Assembly (NCBI GenBank): GCA_913056455.1
Contig: CAJXMJ010000001.1
Span: 620,001-684,000 of the forward strand
Source of the DNA: an uncultured Fodinibius sp.
GTDB taxonomy: Bacteria > Bacteroidota > Rhodothermia > Balneolales > Balneolaceae
Direction of reading: 5' to 3'
Length of the DNA: 64,000 nucleotides
A program made the translations under genes and the position numbers. The notes beneath the pieces were generated by a model, which did not search any database, was not told the origin of the DNA, and saw only the letters and a list, made by a program, of their open reading frames with translations. Shown here in pieces: positions 7,669 to 17,668 of the stretch; position 1 is the first letter of the stretch, and each line of letters starts with the position of its first letter.

Positions 7669-9645
7669 ATGATAAACATAAAGTCATTATTTGTTCTTTT
7701 TTTGTCTTTGGTACTGGCAACATCATTACAAGCACAAGAACAGACGTCGAATACTGTTCAGGAAGCTTTTCTTCCGTATGAAACCGGAGAAAGCACACTA
7801 TACAGAAGCGCAAGCGGCGAGCCGGGCAAAGCTTATTGGCAAAACTCAGCTGATTATACCATTGATGTCCAGCTTTATCCCAGTGATCATAGAATAGAAA
7901 CATCGATCACTATTGATTATACCAATAACAGTCCGCAGAACTTAACATTTGTATGGCTGCAACTTGATCAGGATCTGTTTGAAAAGGATTCGTGGGGTGC
8001 TAAACTGACACCGCCCGGGGGAGGACGGTTTGGTAATGAAGGATTTGACGGTGGTATTGAGATTGACAAAATTAGGGTTACCCATAATGGAGATACCTAT
8101 AATCCCGAAATACATACAGTTGATACGAATTTAAAGTTGAACCTTAAAGAAGCTCTTGAGGCCGAGGGTGGAAAACTACAAATCAGTTTAGATTATAGTT
8201 TTACTATTCCTGAGGAGGGCTCTGATCGTTTGGGACGTCTTGATACCAAAAATGGGATCATTTATGAAGTTGCCCAGTGGTATCCCCGGATGGCTGTTTA
8301 TGATGATGTCAAGGGATGGAATGTGATGCCATATTTGGGAGCCGGTGAGTTTTATATGGAATACGGGACTTTCAACTATTCAATTTCAGCACCAGCCGAA
8401 TTTGTTGTCGTCGCTTCCGGTGAACTCTTGAATCCGGCGGATGTACTTACCAAAGAACAGCAAAATCGAATGGAGAAGGCTCGGAATAGTGATGATCGGG
8501 TATATATTATCCGGAAAAATGAAGTGGGAAAAGAGGAGTCTCGTCCCGGGGGAAGTGACCGATTAACGTGGAAGTATAAGATGAAAAATACAAGAGATGT
8601 CGCTTGGGCGGCATCAAAAGCGTTTGTCTGGGATGCAGCGCGTATAAATCTGTCCGACGATGACCAAGCAATGGCTATGTCAGTTTATCCCAAAGAAGTT
8701 GCCGGTAATTCGGCTTGGGGTCGTTCAACAGAATACGTGAAAGGATCCATAGAGTTTTACTCCGAATACTTGTCAAAATATCCGTATGCCAACGCAATCA
8801 ATGTGGCCGGTACGGTCGGAGGAATGGAATATCCAGGAATTGTTTTCTGCAGCTGGCAAGCGAAGGGAGCCGGTTTGTGGGGCGTTACTGATCATGAGTT
8901 TGGCCATGAGTGGTTTCCCATGATTGTAGGCTCCAACGAACGCGAACACGCTTGGATGGACGAAGGATTCAATACCTTCATAAACAGTTTAAGTACCGCT
9001 CATTTCAATGATGGAGAGTATCATAATCCTCGAAACGCTCGTTTCCTAAATAATTGGTTTACGAGTAGTAAACATGAGCCCATTATGACGGCTCCCGATC
9101 AAATACAAGATGGGAATTTCGGTCGCGTATCGTATTACAAGCCCGCACTTGGCTTACAAATTTTACGCGAATCGATAATAGGAAAAGAACTTTTTGATGA
9201 AGCCATAAATGCGTATGTCGATCGATGGGCTTATAAACATCCTACTCCGGACGATTTCTTTAACACGATAGAAGATGTATCCGGAAGGGAACTGGATTGG
9301 TTCTGGCGGGGCTGGTTCGAGAAAACATGGACGATGGATCAGGCTGTGGATAAGGTAGCCTATACCAAAGAAGATCCTTCAAAAGGAGTATTTATCCGCA
9401 TCAAAAACAATGGTAAGCTGGTGATGCCGGTGAAGATGGAAGTCACACAGGAAAATGGAAAAACCGAAACGATAGAGCTTCCTGTACATACTTGGCACAG
9501 GGGTGATGAATGGATTGTACAGTACAATTCTACTTCTCCGCTTAAAAAAGTAGTGATTGATCCCAATAAAGAATTCCCGGATGTGAACCCCAAAAATAAT
9601 ATTTGGAAACCGGATTCGGCTGAAGCTAAATCAAAGAAAAAGTAG
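7669..9645 (+). CDS. Secreted M1 family aminopeptidase
   Basis: 658 residues. A signal peptide (hydrophobic 5-20, cleavage near LQAQ) predicts export. The gluzincin zinc site is complete: HEFGH at 409-413, with the third ligand Glu432 in AWMDEGFN. The substrate loop is GGMEYPG (384-390) in place of the classic GAMEN, as in the Bacteroidetes-type M1 branch. N-terminal residues 60-240 form the beta-rich saddle domain; the C-terminal half after about 570 is a short beta domain, without the long helical C-terminal domain of PepN. Probably trims peptides in the periplasm or outside the cell. Ends before a strong terminator. Confidence 0.93.
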   Translation: MINIKSLFVLFLSLVLATSLQAQEQTSNTVQEAFLPYETGESTLYRSASGEPGKAYWQNSADYTIDVQLYPSDHRIETSITIDYTNNSPQNLTFVWLQLDQDLFEKDSWGAKLTPPGGGRFGNEGFDGGIEIDKIRVTHNGDTYNPEIHTVDTNLKLNLKEALEAEGGKLQISLDYSFTIPEEGSDRLGRLDTKNGIIYEVAQWYPRMAVYDDVKGWNVMPYLGAGEFYMEYGTFNYSISAPAEFVVVASGELLNPADVLTKEQQNRMEKARNSDDRVYIIRKNEVGKEESRPGGSDRLTWKYKMKNTRDVAWAASKAFVWDAARINLSDDDQAMAMSVYPKEVAGNSAWGRSTEYVKGSIEFYSEYLSKYPYANAINVAGTVGGMEYPGIVFCSWQAKGAGLWGVTDHEFGHEWFPMIVGSNEREHAWMDEGFNTFINSLSTAHFNDGEYHNPRNARFLNNWFTSSKHEPIMTAPDQIQDGNFGRVSYYKPALGLQILRESIIGKELFDEAINAYVDRWAYKHPTPDDFFNTIEDVSGRELDWFWRGWFEKTWTMDQAVDKVAYTKEDPSKGVFIRIKNNGKLVMPVKMEVTQENGKTETIELPVHTWHRGDEWIVQYNSTSPLKKVVIDPNKEFPDVNPKNNIWKPDSAEAKSKKK

Positions 9646-9675
9646 TAGCATTTGTTAATAGGGCGGTTTAAGTGA

Positions 9676-9709
9676 AAAGGCCTGCATTCATTTATGCAGG
9701 CTTTTTTTA
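9676..9709. terminator. Terminator between the M1 peptidase and sua5
   Basis: GCCTGCAT and ATGCAGGC form an eight-base stem around a six-base loop. Seven T follow on the plus strand and four T on the minus strand, so it can serve both convergent genes. Confidence 0.88.
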
Positions 9710-9763
9710 TTGCATAATTGTTTCTATTTGGGATGAAATATTCCAAAATAGAAGAATCCCAAA

Positions 9764-10696
9764 TTACCCAATCGCTTTAGAAATACGGTTTTCGAGGGCT
9801 TGAACAATCGGATTTTGGAGTTGTTCTTCAGAAAATGGTTCAATAAACACGTATTGTAATTGCTGGTGGTCAGCGTGGCGAAATCGATCGTATAGTTCGT
9901 GGGCCATTTTTTTGAAGTTTCCATCATAATGAATAACACGATTGTTTTTACGAGGAGTAGGCTGGCTGTGCAGTAAGTACAGGGCTTCTTCCACAAAAGT
10001 GGTATCACCGTCACTTATCCATCTGACCTTAGCCTTTGGAGAATAGTGCGAATATTTGGTACCGGGACTTTTAGCTGTTTCATTATTTGAAGGATTGCTA
10101 TCACGAATAACCCCTTTGTCGGTTACCCTTTCAATTTCATCAGCACTTACAGCACCGGGACGGTAAATAGTATAAGGCTTAGAGGTAATATCCAATACCG
10201 TAGATTCAAGTCCGATCTCGGTTTCTCCGGCATCCACAACAGGAAAATCAGTACCAAAATCTTCTTTGACGTGCTCTGCTTTGGTAGGACTAGGCTTACC
10301 CGATGAGTTAGCGCTGGGAGCTACTACCGGTCCGGCCATTGCAATAAGCTGTTGCGAAAGAGGATGTTTGGGCCAGCGCAAGGCTACGGTATCCAGCCCT
10401 GCAGTGATAATATCGAGTACTTCCGGTTTCTTTTTAAAGATAAGCGTAAGAGGACCCGGCCAATAAGCATCCATCAGTTTATGAGCATCATCTGAAACTT
10501 CGGAAGCAAAATCTTCAACCTGTTTCTTATCAGAAATGTGTACGATAAGTGGGTTGTCAGAGGGACGTCCTTTAATTTCGAAGACCTTTTGTATGGCATC
10601 GGGATTTTTAGCATTAGCACCGAGCCCATATACCGTTTCTGTGGGAAAAGCAACCACTTCTCCCGTTTTAAGAAGGTTTATATACCGATCAAGCAA
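9764..10696 (-). CDS. sua5: L-threonylcarbamoyladenylate synthase (Sua5 form)
   Basis: 310 residues. It makes threonylcarbamoyl-AMP from threonine, bicarbonate and ATP for the t6A base of ANN-reading tRNAs. The YrdC domain (about 1-200) shows PTETVYGLG, KGRPSDNPLIVH (the KxR pair) and PSANSSGKPSPT (the SxN motif). Then comes the SPGTKYSHYSPKA linker, which closes over the active site, and a C-terminal Sua5 domain (about 225-310). This marks the long Sua5 type rather than the short TsaC. The start overlaps the mfd stop by eight bases, so it is translated from the mfd transcript. Confidence 0.93.
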   Translation of the reverse strand: MLDRYINLLKTGEVVAFPTETVYGLGANAKNPDAIQKVFEIKGRPSDNPLIVHISDKKQVEDFASEVSDDAHKLMDAYWPGPLTLIFKKKPEVLDIITAGLDTVALRWPKHPLSQQLIAMAGPVVAPSANSSGKPSPTKAEHVKEDFGTDFPVVDAGETEIGLESTVLDITSKPYTIYRPGAVSADEIERVTDKGVIRDSNPSNNETAKSPGTKYSHYSPKAKVRWISDGDTTFVEEALYLLHSQPTPRKNNRVIHYDGNFKKMAHELYDRFRHADHQQLQYVFIEPFSEEQLQNPIVQALENRISKAIG

Positions 10697-13600
10697 GACT
10701 AACCTCTCTTTTTTTGTCGGTTGATGGAGCCAATTCTTTTAAAAATGCTGCAGCTGCTTCCAAGTCTGGAATATCTTGAACAGCGAAGCGTACCCGGTCT
10801 TCTTTCTGGATGACCTGGTATCTGCCTTCGGTTTTTTCCTGCATTTTCTTAAGCAGGTGTTGGAAACGGTCGCCATAAAATTCTTCTCCCAGATCAGAAT
10901 CATGTTTTGGACACTCAAGCCACATACGGTTTGACCGAATACGGACTTTCGTCATAAATAAACGCGATGCATAAAGCTTGACAACTGAAGCGGTAATCAG
11001 ATTTTGTGTGGCTTCGGGAATGGGGCCAAAGCGATCTTTCACTTCCTCTTTCCATTCCTTGATGGTTTCCAGATCTTCAGCGCCGGCCAGTTTTCGATAC
11101 AGGTTCAGCCGTTCTACATTGTCTGATACATAATCATTTTCGAGCAGGGCAGGGAGGTCGAATTCAACCTGTGTTTCCGGCAACTCAACTTCTGTTTCTA
11201 CATCGCTAAACACATCGCTGAATTCTTCTTCCTTGAGTTCTTTGACCGCGTCGTTGAGAATTTTTTGGTACAAATCAAAGCCAAGATCATTGATAAATCC
11301 GCTTTGTTCAGCTCCCAGAATATCACCGGCACCGCGTATATCAAGGTCGCGCATCGCAATATTAAATCCTGATCCCAAGTCAGAAAATTCTTCCAATGCA
11401 AGCAATCGTTTACGGGCGTCATCGGTGAGCGATTTAATGTCTTTGGTAATCAGATAACAAAAAGCCTTTCGGTGTGATCGTCCCACGCGTCCCCGCAGCT
11501 GGTGGAGTTCAGCCAATCCAAACATGTCTGCACGGTTGATGATCATCGTATTGGCATTGGAGATATCGATACCGTTTTCAACAATATTGGTAGAAACAAG
11601 CACATCAAACTTGTGCTCGTAGAAATCTTCAATAATATTTTCCAGCTGTTTAGAGCTCATTTGTCCGTGAGCAAAGCGTACGCGAACGTTGGGCATTATC
11701 TCGCGTACCATATTAGCAATAGACTCTATTGTTTTTACCCTGTTGTGGATGAAGAAAACCTGTCCGCCCCGCGAAACTTCTTGTGAAATCGCATCCTGAA
11801 TAAGCTCTTTGTCAAAGCTGTGAATTTCCGTCTCTACCGGCTGTCGATTAGGCGGGGGCGTATTGATAATACTGAGATCGCGGGCGCCCATCAGCGAAAA
11901 TTGAAGCGTTCTTGGGATAGGTGTAGCTGTAAGGGTAAGTACATCTACGGTAGCGCGATATTCTTTAAGCTTTTCTTTGGTTTTGACGCCGAAACGCTGT
12001 TCTTCATCTACAACCAAAAGACCCAGGTCATCAAATTCTACATCCTTAGAAGTAAGACGGTGCGTACCGATTACAATATCCGCTTTTCCTTCTTTGAGTT
12101 TTTTAAGTGTTTCTCTTTGTTCCTTTCGCGTTCGGAAGCGAGATAGTACCTCTACCGTAACGGGAAAATCTTTCATTCGTTCGGCAAACGTCTTGTAGTG
12201 CTGATCGGCTAAAATTGTAGTAGGCACAAGTACCGCAACTTGTTTATGATCCATTACAGCTTTAAATGCTGCGCGCACGGCGACTTCCGTTTTTCCGAAT
12301 CCAACATCACCGCAAACCAGGCGATCCATGGGGGTGTTGGATTCCATATCCGTTTTTACAGCTTCAATGGCATCACGCTGATCGGGAGTTTCCTCAAACT
12401 CAAACCGAGCTTCCATCTCGGTTTGCCAGGAAGTATCAGCAGAAAAATCAAAAGCATCTTTGGATTTTCGCTTGGCATAAAGTTCAATGAGGTCGCGCGC
12501 TATGTCTTTAACTTTTTCCTTGGTTTGTGCTTTTTTTCGTGCCCAGCGTCCCGACCCCAGCTTGCTGATCCGTGGTTGCGTGCCTTCCTTTCCGGAGTAC
12601 TTCTGGATTTTATGCAGGCTGGTTACATTAACGTAAAGCAGGGAGTTCTCCTTGTACCGCAATACTACGGATTCCTGTTCAACACCCCGTACTTCGATCT
12701 TTTTAAACCCGGCAAACTTTCCGATTCCATAATCGACATGAACAACATAATCCCCGATGTTGAGATCGCGCAGTTCTTTAATGGATATATTGCTGGTATG
12801 ACGCTTGTGGCGGACTTTGGGACGGTGATACCTGTTAAAAATCTGATGATCTGTGTAAACAGCTAAACCCTGTTCGTTGAGGGTAAAACCTTCGTGGATG
12901 GATTGTACCGAGAGATGGTAACGTAGATCTTTGGACGGATCACCGAGAAGTTCTTCAAAACGGTCGCGCTGACCTTCATTATCACACAGGATGTACGTAT
13001 CGAAACTTTTTTTGCTGAGCTGCTCTATGTTTTCACGAAGTAGCTTGATACTCCCGTTAAAATCAGGTTGTGGGCTGGCATCCAAGCGATACGACCATGC
13101 CGGTTCACTTTTTTCTGAAAAGCCTCCCAGCTGAATACGTGCATGATTTTGATACGACTCCTGAAGGTCTTCCAGGTCCACATAAAGTTCTTCGGGCGGT
13201 AAAACTCCTTCTTTGGATTCGAGCTCGTTAAACATTTCAGAAGCTTGCTGGAAACGCTCTTCGATATCGGATTCAATAAGCGAGCGATTTAGCAGTACAA
13301 ATACGGTATCTTCATCAAAATAAGAGAGTACGCCCTGCTTTTGTCCCTTACTTAAACTGGATGCATCGGGTACGAAACGGGCTGCCTCCAAAAATGACAC
13401 AGAACGCTGTGAATCGGGATCAAACTCACGGATGGAATCCACTTCATCCCCAAAAAATTCCAGGCGGATGGGGTATTCGCCTGAGTAGGGATAGACATCA
13501 AGAATTCCGCCACGATGGGCAAATTCTCCGGGCTGATTGACAAATTTTACGGGTTCATACTCTTGGTCAACCAGCTCCTCTTTGAGAGTATCAATTTCTA

Positions 13601-14042
13601 CTGAATCCCCGTTTTTAATTGTCAGTGAAGCATCGGTAAAAACTTCTGGGGCAACAATTTTTTCAAATATAGCCGCTGCAGAAGTCACCAAAACAGCTTT
13701 GGTTTCGGTATTAATTTTTTCGAGTACTTCCGAGCGCTGGACAATAACTGAGCTGTCGGTAATCTGCTGATCATCGTAGGGCTTGTGACCTGTCTCAGGA
13801 AAATAGCTGGCATGCTCAATATCAAGTGATTCAAGATCGCCCTGCATAAATTGTGCAGATTCGGGATCGCCGTGAATAGCAACAACCTTGTCGTACTTTT
13901 GGGACAGTTTGGCAATCAGAAAGGAGGGGGTGGAACCTACAAAATGATTGAGTTGTATCGTGTTACGTTCTTTGACATGAGAATGAAGATCGGGCCACGG
14001 TATTTGTGCCGAAAATGTTTTTAAAACAGACTGTAACGCCAT
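10689..14042 (-). CDS. mfd: Transcription-repair coupling factor
   Basis: 1117 residues, the usual Mfd size. It removes RNA polymerase stalled at DNA lesions and hands the site to UvrA. Order: UvrB-like damage-recognition module (about 1-330), RNA polymerase-interacting Tudor-like domain around DYVVHVDYGIGKFAG (about 440), superfamily 2 translocase with Walker A GDVGFGKTEVA, DEEQ box VVDEEQRFG, TATPIPRTLQ, and the C-terminal helicase half ending in QLRGRVGRSHRKAFCYL, then the TRCF/D7 domain. Only 128 bases, with two hairpins, separate it from batA upstream. Sua5 follows with an eight-base overlap. Confidence 0.96.
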   Translation of the reverse strand: MALQSVLKTFSAQIPWPDLHSHVKERNTIQLNHFVGSTPSFLIAKLSQKYDKVVAIHGDPESAQFMQGDLESLDIEHASYFPETGHKPYDDQQITDSSVIVQRSEVLEKINTETKAVLVTSAAAIFEKIVAPEVFTDASLTIKNGDSVEIDTLKEELVDQEYEPVKFVNQPGEFAHRGGILDVYPYSGEYPIRLEFFGDEVDSIREFDPDSQRSVSFLEAARFVPDASSLSKGQKQGVLSYFDEDTVFVLLNRSLIESDIEERFQQASEMFNELESKEGVLPPEELYVDLEDLQESYQNHARIQLGGFSEKSEPAWSYRLDASPQPDFNGSIKLLRENIEQLSKKSFDTYILCDNEGQRDRFEELLGDPSKDLRYHLSVQSIHEGFTLNEQGLAVYTDHQIFNRYHRPKVRHKRHTSNISIKELRDLNIGDYVVHVDYGIGKFAGFKKIEVRGVEQESVVLRYKENSLLYVNVTSLHKIQKYSGKEGTQPRISKLGSGRWARKKAQTKEKVKDIARDLIELYAKRKSKDAFDFSADTSWQTEMEARFEFEETPDQRDAIEAVKTDMESNTPMDRLVCGDVGFGKTEVAVRAAFKAVMDHKQVAVLVPTTILADQHYKTFAERMKDFPVTVEVLSRFRTRKEQRETLKKLKEGKADIVIGTHRLTSKDVEFDDLGLLVVDEEQRFGVKTKEKLKEYRATVDVLTLTATPIPRTLQFSLMGARDLSIINTPPPNRQPVETEIHSFDKELIQDAISQEVSRGGQVFFIHNRVKTIESIANMVREIMPNVRVRFAHGQMSSKQLENIIEDFYEHKFDVLVSTNIVENGIDISNANTMIINRADMFGLAELHQLRGRVGRSHRKAFCYLITKDIKSLTDDARKRLLALEEFSDLGSGFNIAMRDLDIRGAGDILGAEQSGFINDLGFDLYQKILNDAVKELKEEEFSDVFSDVETEVELPETQVEFDLPALLENDYVSDNVERLNLYRKLAGAEDLETIKEWKEEVKDRFGPIPEATQNLITASVVKLYASRLFMTKVRIRSNRMWLECPKHDSDLGEEFYGDRFQHLLKKMQEKTEGRYQVIQKEDRVRFAVQDIPDLEAAAAFLKELAPSTDKKREVSLA

Positions 14043-14129
14043 AAAAAATTGGATTGGAAAAGAATTCTACTGCTCAGAAATCAAACAACAAAATAATCAT
14101 TAATTAGGTTCTATGGGAATGATAACGCA

Positions 14130-14172
14130 GCTTATTATTCGGTGCAATAATAAGCCAGTTGGCTAGCCAACT
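14130..14172 (-). repeat. Tandem hairpins between batA and mfd
   Basis: Two inverted repeats sit one base apart. GCTTATTATT (14130-14139) pairs perfectly with AATAATAAGC (14146-14155) around a six-base loop, and AGTTGGCTAGCCAACT (14157-14172) is a perfect 16-base palindrome reaching into the batA stop codon. Neither has a following T-run, so they are not standard terminators; RNA stability or a protein site are alternatives. Confidence 0.6.
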
Positions 14173-15163
14173 ACTCGGTAACTTTTCGGAAGATAAACTG
14201 TTCAGAGATAATACTTAGAACAAGAAGCAATATACCCGGGATCAAAAACCGAGGATATAAATCCTGTACATCGGTATAGATAACTTCTTCGATCTCTGTC
14301 TTTTCAAGCTCGTCAATTTGATTATATATATCTTGCAGCTTTTCAGTGTTCGTAGCTCGGAAATAGGATCCGTTGGTCATGTTGGCAATCTGGGTAAGCA
14401 TCTCCTCGTCAATGTTGACCTCCACATTTTGATAGCGATCACCAAAAATTGGATCTTTTACAGGATAGGGGGCTGTCCCGCGCGTGCCGGCACCAATAGT
14501 ATAAATTTTGATATCATAAGAAACAGCAAGATCAGCTGCCGTAACGGGATCAATTTCACCGGCATTATTTTGTCCATCAGTGAGAAGGATGATGACCTTA
14601 CTTTCTGCTTTACTTTCTTTTAGCCTGTTCACTGCTGTGGCAATGCCCATACCAATAGCTGTACCATCTTCCACGACGCCCATCTTTACATCTTCGAGCA
14701 ACCGCTTCAGTAGATCATAATCGAGGGTAGGAGGGACCATCGTGAAGCTTTGACGTGCAAACAGTACCAGGCCTATGCGATCCGAAATACGCTTATCAAT
14801 AAAATCTTCGGCTACGCCTTTGGCTGCCTCTAAGCGATTGGGCTTGAGATCTTCGGCTTTCATCGAGGTAGAAATATCCAGGGTCAGTACGATGTCGATG
14901 CCCTCGGCATTGCGCTCTACTGTAGTGTTCTTGTACTGGGGACGAGCAAGAGCAATGACAATGAGGGTAAAGGCGAAAACCTGTAGTATTGGAGCCGCCC
15001 AAATGCCGTACGATCGCCAGTTTCCGCTTAGATTTTTAAGGTCGGAAGTATTGGAAAACAGCAGGCTGGGATTTTTTTTGCTGCGATGTTTCCATACATG
15101 ATAACCAACAATGGGTATCAGCAATAGTAGTAGCCAAAGTAAATGCGGATTTGCCCAACTCAT
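14171..15163 (-). CDS. batA: BatA-type von Willebrand factor A membrane protein
   Basis: 330 residues. Membrane helices near 7-23 and 56-74, a VWA domain from about 88 to 290, and a last helix near 308-325. The metal-ion site (MIDAS) is intact: DISTS at 96-100 with DxSxS, and TDGQNNAG further on. BatA proteins belong to the Bacteroides aerotolerance (MoxR-associated) cluster, thought to help envelope stress or periplasmic complex maturation; the molecular role is unsettled. It overlaps the upstream BatD/DUF4381-like gene by four bases. Only one VWA gene is present here, where many Bacteroidota have both batA and batB. Confidence 0.88.
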   Translation of the reverse strand: MSWANPHLLWLLLLLIPIVGYHVWKHRSKKNPSLLFSNTSDLKNLSGNWRSYGIWAAPILQVFAFTLIVIALARPQYKNTTVERNAEGIDIVLTLDISTSMKAEDLKPNRLEAAKGVAEDFIDKRISDRIGLVLFARQSFTMVPPTLDYDLLKRLLEDVKMGVVEDGTAIGMGIATAVNRLKESKAESKVIILLTDGQNNAGEIDPVTAADLAVSYDIKIYTIGAGTRGTAPYPVKDPIFGDRYQNVEVNIDEEMLTQIANMTNGSYFRATNTEKLQDIYNQIDELEKTEIEEVIYTDVQDLYPRFLIPGILLLVLSIISEQFIFRKVTE

Positions 15164-16182
15164 GCAGTCACCTTTTTGCTGTTTTCATATTCCTTATAAA
15201 ATTCCTCACGTTGAGCCTCCATTTTAGCCTGATGTTTTCGTCGAAGGTGATCGATTCGTGGACCGTCAATTTGTTTAGCTCGGTCCAGGAAGTTATAAGC
15301 TTTTTGGAGGGCACGCTCGGCCTGTTCGGGCGTAGGGTTGAATTTGGCAAACTTCACCATATCTGCTTCCTGCAGTACAGCGCGTGTATCATCGATAAGA
15401 TCTTGGTCAACCGAGCCATTTCTGAGCATAGTTAAGAGTTCACCACTGGTTGATTCCAGGGCAGGGAGATTGTACAATGACTCATAATACTGCCGGATGG
15501 CATCTCCCAAATCACTATAAAAGTCTTTGTAATCTTCTTGTGTAGATAAGTCTGCATTTTCGAGCTGTTGGATCGATTTTCGAAATTCCTTTAGCGGATT
15601 TTGAAATGGGGTTGGAGTAAACGTGGGGAGCTCTTTTTCTTGCTGTTGCTGCTCTTGCCACTGCAGATAGTATTGATAGCCATAATAGGCAGCAATAGCT
15701 AAGATCAGAAATCCCAATAAGTAAGGCCACCAGGCCTGTGCAAATTCAAATATGGGCTTGAGCGGTCGAAGGGATTCGTCGGTACCGGTCAAGATACTGC
15801 TAAAACCAATGGGTATCGGTTTAGTGTATAAAGTCGTAGTATCCTCCTGTTTAACTAATCGAACGGGAAGTTTTGGGATGAGCGTATCTGCAGTACCAAA
15901 AAATTGAAGCTCGTAGTAAACACTGTCTTTATATTCGGAGAGCTTGAATTGTTTACGGGAACGAATTTCAAAAGTACCATCAAAATGAGAACTATCCGGG
16001 AAAGTTATGTCGTCGTAATTTTGTTTTCTATCAAGGGTAATAGAAAAGTCAAAAGTATCTCCAACTTGCAGGGAATCAACGGTGGAAAACTCTTTCAGAT
16101 TTTGTGACTGCCCGTTAAGGGGAGCAAGAATAAGGAGAAGACAGACAATGGAAAATCCGTTTACAAATCTTTTTATTGCCAC
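15160..16182 (-). CDS. BatD/DUF4381-like membrane protein of the Bat cluster
   Basis: 340 residues. A signal peptide (about 10-26, ending near NGQSQ) leads into a beta-rich periplasmic part (about 30-140), then a membrane helix (about 150-170) and a cytosolic helical tail with QEQQQQEKEL. Residues 200-310 are helical and contain an FYSDLGDAIRQYYE segment like those in DUF4381/BatD proteins that accompany DUF58 and VWA genes. I assign it by layout and neighbours more than by a hard motif. The stop overlaps the start of batA by four bases, so the two are translationally coupled. A -7 box lies about 70 bases upstream. Confidence 0.75.
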   Translation of the reverse strand: MAIKRFVNGFSIVCLLLILAPLNGQSQNLKEFSTVDSLQVGDTFDFSITLDRKQNYDDITFPDSSHFDGTFEIRSRKQFKLSEYKDSVYYELQFFGTADTLIPKLPVRLVKQEDTTTLYTKPIPIGFSSILTGTDESLRPLKPIFEFAQAWWPYLLGFLILAIAAYYGYQYYLQWQEQQQQEKELPTFTPTPFQNPLKEFRKSIQQLENADLSTQEDYKDFYSDLGDAIRQYYESLYNLPALESTSGELLTMLRNGSVDQDLIDDTRAVLQEADMVKFAKFNPTPEQAERALQKAYNFLDRAKQIDGPRIDHLRRKHQAKMEAQREEFYKEYENSKKVTA

Positions 16183-16251
16183 TGAGATAATACGATGGTT
16201 AAAATTTATTTCTTCTGTGATACGATCAACTAAATCTCAATTAACAGGCAC

Positions 16252-16259
16252 CAAAAATA
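16252..16259 (-). promoter_or_regulatory. Bacteroidetes-type -7 box before the Bat genes
   Basis: Read leftward the site is TATTTTTG, an exact TAnnTTTG, 70 bases before the start at 16182. No TTG at ideal spacing is present upstream. Confidence 0.38.
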
Positions 16260-16378
16260 GAAAAAATAGCGCCATTCGGAAAAACTGTATGCCTAAAAGG
16301 CATATACAATATTAACTGTGCATAGATGTTTTGAAAGTGATAACTTAAGACGAATTATTTTTTAACAAATTTGGAGTG

Positions 16379-17668
16379 ATGCGAACGAGCTTTTTTTGGG
16401 GGATACTGTTAATCTTTTTTATGTGGGGATGCATTTCTGATACGGAGGATAATGCTCCTGAACAGCAACAGGAGTCTGTTTCAACAACTGTTGATACCAC
16501 AGCTTCTACTCCGACATTTGATAAATTTGGCATTCCCACAGATAGCGTTGAGGTTCAGGATTATATCGTTAAACGCAACGAAAGCTTATATCTTATACTC
16601 GATAAGTTTGATTTTAGTCCCCAGGAAATATATTCCATAACACAGGAGGCCGGTGATATTATTGATTTTAATCAGATTAAACCGGGACAAAAATATCGAG
16701 CCTATTTATCTGCTGATAGTACGAAGGATGTATCGCATATCCTATTACAGAACAACCCATTAGAATATGTAGTATTAGACTGGCAGCAAGACTCGTTGCA
16801 AATTTATAAGGCTGCGCGACCGCTTACCAGTAAGACCGTTGCAGCTTCTGGGAAGATAGAGAATTCACTATACCAGACGATAAGCTCGCAGGGTGGGAGT
16901 CGTCTGCTGGCAAATAGAATGGCGAATATTTTTGCCTGGCAGATTAACTTTTTTGGATTACGTCCGGGTGATTCGTTCAAAGTGCTTTATGAGAAACACT
17001 TCATAGGGGACAATTATTATGGTATTGGGGATGTGAAAGTTGCTAAGTTTGCCCATCGTGGGGAAACTTATCGAGCATACAAATTCGAGCACGAAGGGAT
17101 CGATGGTTATTTTACTGAGGATGGAGAAAGTGTGCAGAAAGCACTATTGCAAGCCCCGTTCAAGTTTAGCCAGCGGGTTAGCTCAAACTTTTCCCGCAGC
17201 CGGTACCACCCCATATTAAAGAAGAGAGTCCCGCATACCGGTGTTGATTATGCAGCGCCCCCGGGAACTCCTATATTAGCAGTGGGGGATGGAACCGTTA
17301 CGGAAGCTCGTTATCGGGGTGCTAATGGAAATATTGTAAAAATAACTCATAATTCGACCTATCGAACAGCATATTTGCACCTTCGAGGATTTGCAAGAGG
17401 CATCAGACCCGGAGTAAAAGTGGAGCAGGGAGAAGTTATTGGATATGTAGGAAGTACGGGTCGCGCCACGGGACCTCATCTGCATTATTCACTTTATAAA
17501 AATGATCGGCCGGTAAATTCCCGAACGGTTGATTTGCCCTCATCAGAGGCAGTACCTGATAGCCTGATGGATGTTTTTGCGGAGGTAAGAGATAGTTTGG
17601 ATCGTCGGCTGGAAGCAAATATCGATACGACACAAGAGAGTGGGCCTGTTATTACCCAGGTAAAATAA
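16379..17668 (+). CDS. M23 family metallopeptidase, lipoprotein
   Basis: 429 residues from the ATG at 16379; a GTG immediately before it is also possible. A hydrophobic start ending in FMWGC predicts a lipoprotein. Residues about 55-110 (VKRNESLYLILDKFDF) resemble the LysM/OapA-like wall-binding domain seen in DD-endopeptidases. The LytM domain (about 275-390) has intact zinc ligands: HTGVDYAAPPGTP (His and Asp) and GPHLHYSLY (HxH). It probably cuts peptidoglycan cross-links for growth or division. It is divergent from the Bat genes, and its stop directly abuts the stop of the convergent DUF58 gene with no base between. Confidence 0.92.
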   Translation: MRTSFFWGILLIFFMWGCISDTEDNAPEQQQESVSTTVDTTASTPTFDKFGIPTDSVEVQDYIVKRNESLYLILDKFDFSPQEIYSITQEAGDIIDFNQIKPGQKYRAYLSADSTKDVSHILLQNNPLEYVVLDWQQDSLQIYKAARPLTSKTVAASGKIENSLYQTISSQGGSRLLANRMANIFAWQINFFGLRPGDSFKVLYEKHFIGDNYYGIGDVKVAKFAHRGETYRAYKFEHEGIDGYFTEDGESVQKALLQAPFKFSQRVSSNFSRSRYHPILKKRVPHTGVDYAAPPGTPILAVGDGTVTEARYRGANGNIVKITHNSTYRTAYLHLRGFARGIRPGVKVEQGEVIGYVGSTGRATGPHLHYSLYKNDRPVNSRTVDLPSSEAVPDSLMDVFAEVRDSLDRRLEANIDTTQESGPVITQVK

